From positions 1-64,000 of the forward strand of contig NZ_FOND01000008.1 in assembly GCF_900112815.1 (NCBI RefSeq): a stretch of 64,000 nucleotides of DNA. Direction: 5' to 3'. The translations under genes were made by a program, and so were the position numbers. This DNA comes from Blastococcus tunisiensis (GTDB lineage: Bacteria; Actinomycetota; Actinomycetes; Mycobacteriales; Geodermatophilaceae). Below are positions 8,282 through 16,093 of this stretch, piece by piece (the first letter of the stretch is position 1; each line of letters opens with the position of its first letter). The notes beneath the pieces are model-generated. The model made no database searches and had not been told where the DNA came from. It saw only the letters and a list, made by a program, of their open reading frames with translations.

Positions 8282-9953
8282 TCAGCAGCGGTAGAGCAGG
8301 AAGGCGACGTCGTCGTCCGGGGCGTCCACGAGCAGCTTCTGCCGCAGCTCCTCCGCCAGGTCCTCGGGCGGGAGGGCCCGGCCCGCCGCCAGCGCCTCGA
8401 CGGCCCGGGCCATGCCCTCGTCCAGCGCCTCGCCGCGCCGCTCCACCAGGCCGTCGGTGTAGAGGAACAGGGTGGACCCGGGCGGCAGCACGACGTCGGC
8501 CTCGGGGCGCTCCAGGTCCGGGACGACGGCGAGCGGCAGCGACCCCGCCTCCTCCAGGAACCGCGCGCCACCGTCGACGTCCACCACGATCCCCGGCACG
8601 TGGCCCGCGCTGCTGTAGCGCAGCTCCCCGGTCGCGGGGTCGACCACCGCGCAGAACACGGTGCTCACCGACGCACCGGGGATGAGTGCGGCGAAGCGGT
8701 CCAGGGCCTCGAGGACGTGGGCCGGCGAGCGGCTCTCCAGCAGCAGCGCCCGTCCGGCGCTGCGCAGCTGCCCCATCACGGCGGCCGCCGACAGCCCGGT
8801 GCCGACGACGTCGCCGACGACGACCCCGTACCGGCCCTCCGGGAGGTCGATGACGTCGTACCAGTCCCCGCCGACCTCCAGCGTGCCGCTCGCCGGCTCG
8901 TAGTGGACGGCGAAACCGTCGGGCAGCGCGGTCGGCCCCAGGACGGCGCGCTGCAGCGTGACCGCCACCTCGGTGAAGAATGCGGCGCGAGCCCTGTCGA
9001 CCGCCGACTGCTCGTCGGCACGGCGCCGCTCGACCTCCACGGCCCGGGCATCGGCGACGGCGGCGGCCACCTGCCCCGCGGTGAGGGAGAGGAAGGTCCG
9101 GTACTCGTCGTCGAGGCGCAGGTGCGGACTGGTGCCCAGCACCAGGGCGCCGACCGGCGTGCTCCGGCCGGCGACGACGAGCGGCAGCGCCATCGCGGTG
9201 CGCACGTCGGACTCACCGATCCCGCCGACGGTGGACAGACCCGGCAGCAGCCCGTCGAGACCGTCGAGGAGCTCCGGCCGGCCGGTCGCGACGACCCGGG
9301 CCACCGGGCCCGGGACGACACCGCCGGCCGCCTCGCCGTCGAAGGGGAGGCCGTGAGTGGCCACCATCCGCGGCACCCGGTGCTCGTCGAGGAGGTACAC
9401 CAGCCCGAACGGGCAGTCCGTCCGCGCGCCGGCGAGGACGTCCAGCGCCGCGGCGGCCGCTTCGGCGGCGTTCCCGTGCACCGAGCGAGGCAGGCTGCCC
9501 AGCCGCTGGAGGACGCCCATCCGGCGTGCCGCCAGGACGCGCTGCGTGGTCTCCACGACCGTGTCGAGCAGACCGGCGATCCGCCCGCCCGGTTCCACGA
9601 CCGGGCTGAAGGAGAACGAGAAGTACGTCTCCTCCACGAACCCGTACCGGGTCATCACCAGGGGGAGGTCCTCGGAGTAGGTCGCCCGGCCGGCCATGAC
9701 CTCGTCGACCATCGGCTGCAGGTCGGCCCAGATGTCGGCCCAGACGGTCGGCGCCGGGCGGCCGAGCGTCGGGGTGCCGGTCGCCCAGCATGGGCGCGTA
9801 CGTGTCGTTGTAGACCATCACCAGGTCCTCGCCCCACATCAGCAGGGTGGGGAACCGGCTGTTCAGGCAGGTGCTGACGGCGCCGCGCAGGGTGGGTGAC
9901 CAGTCGCTCTCCGGGCCGAGCGGCGTCGCGGCCCAGTCGTGCTCGAGGACCAT
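8282..9953 (-). pseudogene. PAS-GAF-SpoIIE (PP2C-like) phosphatase gene with an apparent frameshift
   Basis: The downstream part (8282-9712) reads as 476 residues. It has the end of a PAS domain, a GAF domain (about 70-210) and a SpoIIE/RsbU-type phosphatase domain (EVGGDWYDV, VVGDVVGTG, LFLYTDGLVE, DDDVAFLL). The start of the PAS domain (MVLEHDWAATPLGPESDW, MWGEDLVMVYNDTYAPMLG) lies in another frame upstream, from an ATG at 9953. Removing one base from the GGGG run at 9771-9774 joins the two parts into a normal PAS sequence. This is either a real one-base frameshift or a homopolymer sequencing error. Intact relatives dephosphorylate anti-anti-sigma factors. If translation restarts at 9712, the phosphatase could still be made. 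Confidence 0.8.
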
Positions 9954-10141
9954 CCGCTGCAGCGGGCTCCGCGGGACCCCCGGAACCAGCTCTGCCAACC
10001 GCCCGTCCAGACCCCTACCCCCAGCGCCCGCACGCGGCCTCGTCGCCGGCGGCGTCGATCGAACGTGTTGTGCCCGATGATTCCATCCGCGGCCGGATCC
10101 GTCTCGTCGCGCCTCCGGAAGGACGCGTGCCCCGCAGACCG

Positions 10142-10184
10142 GTGGCCACCGGGGCCGAGCCCCAGTGGCCACCGGGGCCGAGCC
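10142..10184. repeat. 20-bp tandem direct repeat
   Basis: The sequence GTGGCCACCGGGGCCGAGCC occurs at 10142-10161 and again, identically, at 10165-10184. It lies just downstream of the Ohr gene's stop codon. The surrounding 240-base gap between the phosphatase gene and ohr holds no other recognisable feature. Confidence 0.8.
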
Positions 10185-10192
10185 GGCCCTGG

Positions 10193-10615
10193 TCAGGCGA
10201 CGGTCGTCTCCAGCGTCACGGGGACGTTCCCGCGGGTCGCGTCGGAGTAGGGGCACACCTGGTGCGCGGCCTCGACGAGCTGCTCAGCAGCGGCCTGGTC
10301 CAGCCCCCCGAGCTCGACGGACAGCGCGATCTCGAGGCCGAAGCCCCCGGCGTCGTTCGGGCCGATGCCGACGTCGGCGGTGACGGCCGAGTCGGAGAAG
10401 CTGATCTTCTGCTGGCGGGCGACGGCCTTGAGCGCGGAGTGGAAGCAGGCCGCGTAGCCGGCGGCGAAGAGCTGCTCGGGGTTGCTCGCGCCACCCGCGC
10501 CGCCCATCTCCTTCGGAACGGCCAGGTCGAGGTCGATCAGGCCGTCGGAGGACCGGGTGTGGCCGTCACGGCCCTCGCCGGTGGCGGTGGCTGTGGCGGT
10601 GTAGATCGCGGGCAC
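10193..10615 (-). CDS. ohr: Organic hydroperoxide resistance protein, Ohr/OsmC family
   Basis: This 140-residue protein has both catalytic cysteines of Ohr: C57 (GYAACFHSAL) and C121 (VCPYSDATRGN). The conserved Arg (R21) and Glu (E47, NPEQL) are also present. Ohr reduces organic and lipid hydroperoxides in the cytoplasm, usually with dihydrolipoyl partners. GTG at 10615 was chosen for a GGAGG five bases upstream and for normal family length. The gene is divergent from a TetR-family gene, and two near-identical operators lie between them. Ohr is more often controlled by a MarR-type OhrR. Confidence 0.93.
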   Translation of the reverse strand: MPAIYTATATATGEGRDGHTRSSDGLIDLDLAVPKEMGGAGGASNPEQLFAAGYAACFHSALKAVARQQKISFSDSAVTADVGIGPNDAGGFGLEIALSVELGGLDQAAAEQLVEAAHQVCPYSDATRGNVPVTLETTVA

Positions 10616-10640
10616 GGAGACCTCCAGGTGCAGGAACGTG

Positions 10641-10660
10641 ACAGAACGGTCATTCTGCTC
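10641..10660. promoter_or_regulatory. Operator-like site 1 in the ohr/tetR intergenic region
   Basis: ACAGAACGGTCATTCTGCTC shares 17 of 20 bases with the site at 10696-10715. It lies 26 nt before the ohr start. It is probably bound by the adjacent TetR-family repressor. Confidence 0.65.
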
Positions 10661-10695
10661 ACCTGAGGCAACCACGAGCCATCGAGCGATGCAAT

Positions 10696-10715
10696 ACAGA
10701 ACGTTCGTTCTGCTA
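10696..10715. promoter_or_regulatory. Operator-like site 2 in the ohr/tetR intergenic region
   Basis: ACAGAACGTTCGTTCTGCTA contains perfect arms AGAACG and CGTTCT with a TT spacer. It ends 2 nt before the GTG of the tetR gene. That suggests autoregulation by a repressor bound over the promoter or start. Confidence 0.7.
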
Positions 10716-10717
10716 TC

Positions 10718-11293
10718 GTGGCGGACGTGACGCCGCCCACCCGGCCGTCCGCGGCCCGGGACCGCCTGCTCCGGAGCGCCTCGGCGACCTTCTACGCCGA
10801 GGGCATCCGCGGGGTCGGCGTCGACCGCATCGTCGCCGAGGCCGGCGTCACGCGGGCGACCTTCTATCGGCACTTCCCGAGCAAGGACGACCTGGTGGTC
10901 GCCTACCTGCGCGGGATCGACGAGGCGATCCGGGCACGGGTGGGCCAGGTGCCGGAGCAGCGGGCGGCCGCCGCCGGGCTGGTGCGCGCGCTGGCCGGCG
11001 GCATCGGCGACGAGCTGTGCACCGCCGGCTTCCGGGGCTGCCCGTTCATCAACGCCGCCGCCGAGTTCGCCGAGCCGGAGAGCCCCGTCCACCGCGCCGT
11101 CGTCGACCACCGCGCCTGGCTGGGGGGCACGGTGGCCCGCGCGTTCGCCGTCGCCGGCCGTCCCGACCCCGACGAGGCGGCCCGGCGGTTCGTGATGCTG
11201 CGCGACGGCGCGATGGTCGCCGGCTACCTCGCCGACCCCGCCACCGCGCGACGGACGCTCATCGCCGGGGTGGAGGACCTGCTCACGGGCTGA
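10718..11293 (+). CDS. TetR-family transcriptional regulator
   Basis: This 191-residue protein has an N-terminal TetR helix-turn-helix (about residues 14-60, with VDRIVAEAGVTRATFYRHFPSKDDL) and an all-helical ligand domain. The motif GFRGCPFINAAAEF contains two cysteines (C at about 103 and 109) and is seen in TetR proteins of this subgroup. GTG at 10718 is the first start; a second GTG at 10727 is possible. The gene is divergent from ohr, with operators between them, so a role as repressor of ohr and itself is likely. Redox sensing through the cysteines is only a suggestion. Confidence 0.85.
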   Translation: MADVTPPTRPSAARDRLLRSASATFYAEGIRGVGVDRIVAEAGVTRATFYRHFPSKDDLVVAYLRGIDEAIRARVGQVPEQRAAAAGLVRALAGGIGDELCTAGFRGCPFINAAAEFAEPESPVHRAVVDHRAWLGGTVARAFAVAGRPDPDEAARRFVMLRDGAMVAGYLADPATARRTLIAGVEDLLTG

Positions 11294-11307
11294 CGAGCCC
11301 GCCGAAC

Positions 11308-11354
11308 CATGCGAACTCGTGGTCATCGGGCGTGGATGGCCACGAGTTCGCATG
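11308..11354. terminator. Bidirectional hairpin between tetR and the S4 paralogue
   Basis: A long palindrome with arms CATGCGAACTCGTGGTCAT and ATGGCCACGAGTTCGCATG (one G-U type mismatch) lies between convergent genes. Its centre resembles the palindrome at 12837-12885, so it may belong to a repeat family as well as act as a terminator. Confidence 0.75.
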
Positions 11355-11389
11355 ATCGGCGCGGGGGCGGGTCACGCTCGGCGGGTGCG

Positions 11390-11992
11390 TCAGCGGGAGT
11401 AGTACTCCACGACCAGCTGCTCCTCGCAGATCACCGGGACCTCCTCGCGTCCCGGCGTCCGCTCGACGCGGGCCACGAGGTCGGCCAGCCGAACCTCGAG
11501 GTAGGCCGGCGGCTCGGCGTGCGCCCCCGAGGCAGCGACGAGGAACGGGTCCTTCCGCTTCGACTTCTCCGCCACCTCGAGGAAGTCGCCCGGCTTCAGC
11601 CGGTAGGAGGGGCGGTCGACCCGCTTGCCGTTGACCAGCACGTGCTGGTGGGTGACGAACTGGCGGGCCTGGTAGATGGTCCGGGCGAAGCCGGCGCGCA
11701 GGACGGTCGCATCCAGCCGCGACTCGAGGTCCTGGATCAGCGCCTCGCCGGTCTTGCCGCCCGACCGCTTCGCCCGGTCGAAGGCGGCCCGCAGCTGGGT
11801 CTCGCTGATGTCGTACTGCGCCCGGAGCCGCTGCTTCTCCTTGAGCCGGGTGGAGTAGTCGCTGTCCTTGCGCCGCTTGCGACCGTGCTCGCCCGGCGGG
11901 TACGGCCGGCGCTCGAAGTACTGCACGCACTTCGGCGTCAGCGGGATGCCCAGCGCGCGGCTGAGGCGGACCTTGGGGCGGGGAGTGTTCAC
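11390..11992 (-). CDS. rpsD: 30S ribosomal protein S4 (probable second copy)
   Basis: This 200-residue protein is typical of S4: KVRLSRALGIPLTPKC, FERRPYPPGEHGRKR, the S4 RNA-binding domain (VLRAGFARTIYQARQFVTHQHVLVNGKRVDRPSYRL) and a C-terminal EYYSR-type end. S4 starts small-subunit assembly. Only one cysteine remains where zinc-binding S4 proteins have four, so this looks like a zinc-free form. It stands alone rather than beside S11, S13 and rpoA, so it is probably a paralogue. GTG at 11992 was chosen from the MNTPRPKVRLS family start. Its promoter region contains a DtxR/IdeR-type iron box. Confidence 0.9.
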   Translation of the reverse strand: MNTPRPKVRLSRALGIPLTPKCVQYFERRPYPPGEHGRKRRKDSDYSTRLKEKQRLRAQYDISETQLRAAFDRAKRSGGKTGEALIQDLESRLDATVLRAGFARTIYQARQFVTHQHVLVNGKRVDRPSYRLKPGDFLEVAEKSKRKDPFLVAASGAHAEPPAYLEVRLADLVARVERTPGREEVPVICEEQLVVEYYSR

Positions 11993-12018
11993 GGGCACCT
12001 CTTCGCGAGCGGGCACTG

Positions 12019-12037
12019 TTTGGTTAGGCTCACCTTA
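12019..12037. promoter_or_regulatory. DtxR/IdeR-type iron box
   Basis: TTTGGTTAGGCTCACCTTA matches the actinobacterial iron box TTAGGTTAGGCTCACCTAA at 17 of 19 positions. It lies between the divergent S4 paralogue (start 11992) and the DUF2470 gene (start 12069), so it could control either or both. Confidence 0.8.
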
Positions 12038-12068
12038 CAACTCACCGCTACTCCCCCGAGGTGGTCCC

Positions 12069-12824
12069 ATGACGGCCGGTTCGCCCTCTTCGTCCGCGAC
12101 CACCGCGCACCAGCCCCCGGTGGCCGAGCGGGCCCGCACGGTGGCCGCCCGCCCCGCGGCGTCGCTGCACTGCGCGGGTCTCGGCATCTGCCAGCTGTGG
12201 GGAGCCACGACCACCGCGCGCGGCGACGTGCTGCTCGTCGTCCCCGCGGCCGGTGAGCTCGTCACCGCCCTGGCGCGTTCCCCGCTGGGCGACGTCCCGG
12301 CCCGCCTGACGGTGACCGACCGGGCGCCGCGGCCGCTGCGCCACCCGGTGCGCGGGCTGGTGCAGCTCACCGGCTGGGTCATGCCGGTGCCGGAGGACGA
12401 CGTCGCCCGGCTGGTCCTCGACTTCGCCGACGCCTACCCCTGCGACAGCCTCTTCGACGTCGGGCTGAGCGCCTCGCTGGTGCGGCTGGACCTGGCCGAC
12501 GTCGTGCTGGAGGAGGCCGGCGTCTCCAGCGACGTCGAGCCGGAGGACTTCCTGGCCGCCCACCCCGACGTCGTCAGCGCCGCGGAGACCGAACTCATGA
12601 CCGCGGAGAGCCGGGCGCTGGGCCGGCTCGGCGACCGGGTGCAGCAGTGGGCCGGCCGGCACGACGACGTCCGACTGCTCGGCCTGGACCGGTTCGGCGT
12701 CCGCTTCCGGGTGCAGGGCCGCACCGGCTGCTACGACCTGCGGGTGCCCTTCGGGTTCCCGCTGGACGGGCCCGCCGGCTTCCCCGCCGCCCTGGACCAC
12801 CTGCTCACCTGCGGCCCCGCCTGA
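12069..12824 (+). CDS. DUF2470-domain protein, possible haem/iron-related flavin-fold protein
   Basis: This 251-residue protein has an N-terminal split-barrel-like part (residues about 25-150: LHCAGLGICQLWG, VLLVVPAAGEL). A DUF2470-type helical domain follows (about 160-245: DVEPEDFLAAHPDVVSAAETELM...HDDVRLLGLDRFGVRFRV). DUF2470 often accompanies pyridoxamine-oxidase-like or haem-utilisation proteins. An iron box 32 nt upstream of the ATG supports a link with iron, though the function is not established. The start follows a GAGG ribosome-binding site. Confidence 0.72.
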   Translation: MTAGSPSSSATTAHQPPVAERARTVAARPAASLHCAGLGICQLWGATTTARGDVLLVVPAAGELVTALARSPLGDVPARLTVTDRAPRPLRHPVRGLVQLTGWVMPVPEDDVARLVLDFADAYPCDSLFDVGLSASLVRLDLADVVLEEAGVSSDVEPEDFLAAHPDVVSAAETELMTAESRALGRLGDRVQQWAGRHDDVRLLGLDRFGVRFRVQGRTGCYDLRVPFGFPLDGPAGFPAALDHLLTCGPA

Positions 12825-12836
12825 CGCCGTGCCGAA

Positions 12837-12885
12837 TGCGACGAACCGGTGGTCATCAGCGCGTGATGGCCACCGGTTCGTCGCA
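12837..12885. terminator. Bidirectional hairpin between the DUF2470 and allG-like genes
   Basis: Arms TGCGACGAACCGGTGGTCATC and their near-perfect complement flank AGCGCG. The element lies between the two convergent stop codons. It shares the internal pattern GTGGTCATC-GCGTG-ATGGCCAC with the hairpin at 11308-11354. Confidence 0.78.
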
Positions 12886-12895
12886 CTCGTCGTCG

Positions 12896-14317
12896 TCAGG
12901 CGGTGCGGGTCTCCTCGGCCAGCGCGACCAGCGCCTGCTCGAAGCACACCTGCGGCGGCTGGACGAGGCCGGCGCCGACCTGGCCGGTTCCGGCCACGCG
13001 CCCGGCCATGCCGGTGTTGATCTGCGGCAGCCAGCCGGTGCGCGCCACCTTGAGGACGTCGATGCCCGTCGGCGAGCCGCGGAAGCCCATGATCGGGATG
13101 GCCATGGCCGGGTTCTCCGCCAGCGTCACCTGGTACATCCGCTCGGTGGTGGCCAGCGCGTCCGGGACGGTGCCACCGACGAAGCGCACGATCGCCGGGG
13201 CGGCGGCCATGGCGAAGCCGCCGATGCCGTAGGTCTCCATGATCGCGGAGTCGCCGATGTCGGGGTTGGCGTCGTCCGGTCCGTAGTCGCCGAGGAACAG
13301 GCCCACCGGGGTGTTGGCCGGGCCGGTGAACCAGCGGTCGCCGGTGCCGGCGGTCTGGATGCCGAACTCGGTGCCGTTGCGGCTCATCACGGTGAGCATC
13401 GAGGAGCCGGGGATGCCCCGGGCGGCGTCCAGCGCGAGCTTGGCCGTCGGCATGCCGAGGTTGAGGAAGAAGTGCTCGTTGCCGCCGATGAACGCCAGGA
13501 CGGCGGCGATGTCGGACGACGGGACGCCCTCGACGGCCACGATCGACGGGGACAGCTCGCGCAGGGTCATCAGCGAGCCGGCGCGGTTGCGGTTGTGCCC
13601 CTCGTCGCCCATCTGCAGCATCTGCGCCAGCACGCTCTTGACGTCCAGCGGGTCGTTGCCGGCGTCGATCGAGCCGCGCACCGCCTTCTGCAGGACCGGC
13701 CCGAGCACGTCGCGCATCCAGGCCAGCCGGGTCTGCACCTCGTCGTTGAAGGCGCCCATCCGCAGCACCTTGCCGAGGCCCTCGTTGAGGTTGCAGAACG
13801 CCTGGCCGCCGTGGACCGGGTCCTTGAGGCACCACATCCACATCGACGGCGACGTCACCCCGGCCATCGGGCCGACCGTGCGGTGGTGGTGGCACGGGTC
13901 GAGGGTGATCTCACCGGCGGCGAGGATCCGCTCGGCATCCTCGACGTCGGTGGCCCAGCCCTCGAAGAGGCAGGCGCCGATGAGCGCCCCGCGCATGGGC
14001 CCGGACGCCGTCTCCCAGGTCAGCGGGGGGCCGGAGTGCAGCAGCGTGCGGTCCTGGAGGCCGATCACCTCACGGGCCGGCCGGACGTCGACCAGTTGCG
14101 AACCGGCGGACATGATCCGCTCGACCGCGACCCGGTTGGCGGCGTTGCGGCGCGGGTCCAGCGCCAGCGCGGCGAGGTCGGCCGGGTCGCCGAAGCCCGG
14201 CGGGCGCCAGTCGACGTCGTGCACGTCGGCGCCCTGGGCGCGCAGCGCGTCGGAGAAGACGTCGACACCGGCGGCGACGATGGCCGGGGGAGCGGAGAGC
14301 AGTCCACCGAGGGTCAT
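12896..14317 (-). CDS. allG: DUF1116 / AllG-like protein, probable carbamoyltransferase subunit
   Basis: This 473-residue protein belongs to the DUF1116 family of E. coli YlbE/AllG. Recognisable segments are HSGPPLTWETASGPMRGA, DPCHHHRTVGPMAG, GNEHFFLNLGMP and GNGTEFGIQ-like text. AllG works with AllF (FdrA) and AllH in oxamate carbamoyltransferase, which splits oxalurate with phosphate into oxamate and carbamoyl phosphate. ATG at 14317 follows GAGGAG. It lies 70 nt behind fdrA on the same strand. No AllH (DUF2877) homologue was seen in the window. With a barbiturase-type enzyme in the regulon, the natural ureide could be ureidomalonate instead of oxalurate; this is inference. Confidence 0.85.
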   Translation of the reverse strand: MTLGGLLSAPPAIVAAGVDVFSDALRAQGADVHDVDWRPPGFGDPADLAALALDPRRNAANRVAVERIMSAGSQLVDVRPAREVIGLQDRTLLHSGPPLTWETASGPMRGALIGACLFEGWATDVEDAERILAAGEITLDPCHHHRTVGPMAGVTSPSMWMWCLKDPVHGGQAFCNLNEGLGKVLRMGAFNDEVQTRLAWMRDVLGPVLQKAVRGSIDAGNDPLDVKSVLAQMLQMGDEGHNRNRAGSLMTLRELSPSIVAVEGVPSSDIAAVLAFIGGNEHFFLNLGMPTAKLALDAARGIPGSSMLTVMSRNGTEFGIQTAGTGDRWFTGPANTPVGLFLGDYGPDDANPDIGDSAIMETYGIGGFAMAAAPAIVRFVGGTVPDALATTERMYQVTLAENPAMAIPIMGFRGSPTGIDVLKVARTGWLPQINTGMAGRVAGTGQVGAGLVQPPQVCFEQALVALAEETRTA

Positions 14318-14387
14318 GACTCCTCCTCGCTGGCGCTCGTCGGGCCGATGACGGTCGCTCTGTTCTTCGATGAGCTCGCAAGCTCGC

Positions 14388-15917
14388 TCATGCAACGGCT
14401 CCCAGCAGGTCGAGGGCGTACCGCGTGGCCGCGGCGTTGGAGGAGAAGACCGCCGCACCGGCGGCGGCGAGGGCATCGGCCTGGCGGGACCAGCCCTGCG
14501 GATCACCCTCGGTGCCGATCAGGGCGATCACCACCGGCAGGGCGGCCTGCTCGCGCGCGGCGGTCAGCGCCGGGACGAGCGCGCCGGCCGGGTCCGGATC
14601 GGCGCCGTAGCCGAGGACGACGTCCATGAGCAGGACGGCGGGCTCGCCGGAGCGGGCCAGGGCGTCCAGCGCCTCGAGCCGCAGCGTCGGGTCGATCATC
14701 GGGTGCGCGCGGCCCACGGTCAGGGCGTCGTCCCCGAAGTCGATGACGACGTGACCGGAGGCGGACAGGTCCGTCCCGAGATCGAGCTCCGGCTCCAGCG
14801 GGGTGTTCGAACGGATGTCGCCGAGCGCGGGGGCGGCCAGCAGCATCGTCTCGTCGGCCAGCGTGCCGCCGGAGTAGAGGCCCTTGAGGACGGCGCCGGG
14901 GACCGCGGACTCCGCGGGACCGGGGCGGGACGGCCACACCGGGACGTCGTGCCCCATGTCGGCCAGCAGCCCCTCGACGGCCGCGGTCAGGTCGGGCGTC
15001 TCCGGCGACAGGACGGCGGAGCGCACCGGCACCGAGAGCCCGCCGGCGAACTCCTCGACGGCCGCGGCGACCGACGCCGCCGGCGGCTTGGAGACCAGGA
15101 GCACCCGCTCGGTGGCCTCGTCGGCGTCCAGCGCGGCCAGGGCGTCGAGGGTGGCCAGCCCGCCGACCTCCTCCTTCAGGTCGCGGCCGCCGACACCCAG
15201 CACGTGCGAGACGCCCACGCCGGCCATGTCGAGCAGGCAGGAGATCTGCTGGGCACCGGTGCCGGACGCGGCCACCAGACCCACCGGACCGGGGCGGACG
15301 ACGTTGGCGAAGCCGAGGGCGACCCCGGAGACGATCGCCGTCCCGCAGTCGGGGCCCATGACCAGGACGCCGGCGTCGTGCGCGGCGCGCTTGAGCGCGA
15401 CCTCGTGCTCGACCGGGACGCCGTCGGAGAAGACCAGCACGCTGCGGCCGGCGGCGATCGCGTCGGCGGCCTCGGCGACGGCGTACTGCCCGGGGACGCT
15501 GACGATCGCCAGCGCGGAGCCCTCGAGCTCGCCGAGGCCGGCGCCGATGGTGCGCTGCGGGATGGCCTGGGCGGAGCCGGCGGAGCGCTCGCGCGCGGCG
15601 AGGGCGGCGTCGACGGCGGCCAGCGCGCCGGCCAGCGCGGCGTCGTCCTCGGCCCGGACGGCGATCAGCAGCTGCTCGGGGCTGGTCGGCTCGTCCGGGG
15701 ACAGACCCATGTTCGCGGCAAGTTCCAGGTTCAGCGGCGTGGCCATGGCGACCAGGACGGCGGTGACGCCGTCCGCGGCCGCGACGTCGCGGCTGACCTG
15801 CATGAGCTTCACGGAGTCGGCGTAGACGCCGGATCGCAGGGCCACCGACCGGACTCCGGCCGTGGCTGACGGGGCTCCCGGGGGCGCTGAGGCAGTCACC
15901 TGCGTCACCGTACCCAC
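14388..15917 (-). CDS. fdrA: FdrA/AllF-like protein, acyl-CoA synthetase-related carbamoyltransferase subunit
   Basis: This 509-residue protein has the FdrA layout: an N-terminal part with VYADSVKLMQVSRD and MATPLNLELA, a succinyl-CoA-ligase-like nucleotide fold (VLVMGPDCGTAIV, LVAASGTGAQQISCLLD), and a C-terminal part with YSGGTLADE and FDDGALT-like text. E. coli FdrA is AllF of the oxamate carbamoyltransferase system. The GTG at 15917 starts 1 nt from the operator at 15919-15940; two further GTG codons lie within 12 nt, so the start may be slightly downstream. The gene heads an operon with allG and is divergent from the permease. Confidence 0.86.
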   Translation of the reverse strand: MGTVTQVTASAPPGAPSATAGVRSVALRSGVYADSVKLMQVSRDVAAADGVTAVLVAMATPLNLELAANMGLSPDEPTSPEQLLIAVRAEDDAALAGALAAVDAALAARERSAGSAQAIPQRTIGAGLGELEGSALAIVSVPGQYAVAEAADAIAAGRSVLVFSDGVPVEHEVALKRAAHDAGVLVMGPDCGTAIVSGVALGFANVVRPGPVGLVAASGTGAQQISCLLDMAGVGVSHVLGVGGRDLKEEVGGLATLDALAALDADEATERVLLVSKPPAASVAAAVEEFAGGLSVPVRSAVLSPETPDLTAAVEGLLADMGHDVPVWPSRPGPAESAVPGAVLKGLYSGGTLADETMLLAAPALGDIRSNTPLEPELDLGTDLSASGHVVIDFGDDALTVGRAHPMIDPTLRLEALDALARSGEPAVLLMDVVLGYGADPDPAGALVPALTAAREQAALPVVIALIGTEGDPQGWSRQADALAAAGAAVFSSNAAATRYALDLLGAVA

Positions 15918-15918
15918 A

Positions 15919-15940
15919 GATCTCTCAGCGGTGAAGTATC
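15919..15940 (-). promoter_or_regulatory. Putative pyrimidine-regulon operator, site B1 (fdrA side)
   Basis: Read on the minus strand the core is TCACCGCTGAG, flanked by GATACT and AGATC. Compared in the matching orientation, it agrees with site E (NmrA-MarR promoter) at 17 of 22 positions. It touches the fdrA start, so bound protein would block the ribosome-binding region or promoter. Confidence 0.6.
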
Positions 15941-15956
15941 GGCATCTGTTCGCAAT

Positions 15957-15978
15957 AACGATTTAGCACTGAGGTACT
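15957..15978 (+). promoter_or_regulatory. Putative pyrimidine-regulon operator, site B2 (permease side)
   Basis: The core TTAGCACTGAG is followed by GTACT. Nineteen of 22 bases match site C before the molybdenum hydroxylase operon. It lies 115 nt upstream of the permease start. Only one half-site matches the palindromic consensus well. Confidence 0.55.
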
Positions 15979-16093
15979 TCCGCAGCGCCGTGGCGCATGA
16001 CACATTGGCCGCTCTCGGTGCTGGCCGGGCCCTCGCCAGGGCCCGTCGACCGGCACCGACCCAGGCCGCAAGTCAGTCGGAGGAGGCGCTCAG

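Noticed and set aside
16027-16044. Leader hairpin before the permease as a riboswitch
   Set aside because: It is a simple 7-bp stem without the conserved junctions of known purine, guanidine or xanthine riboswitches.
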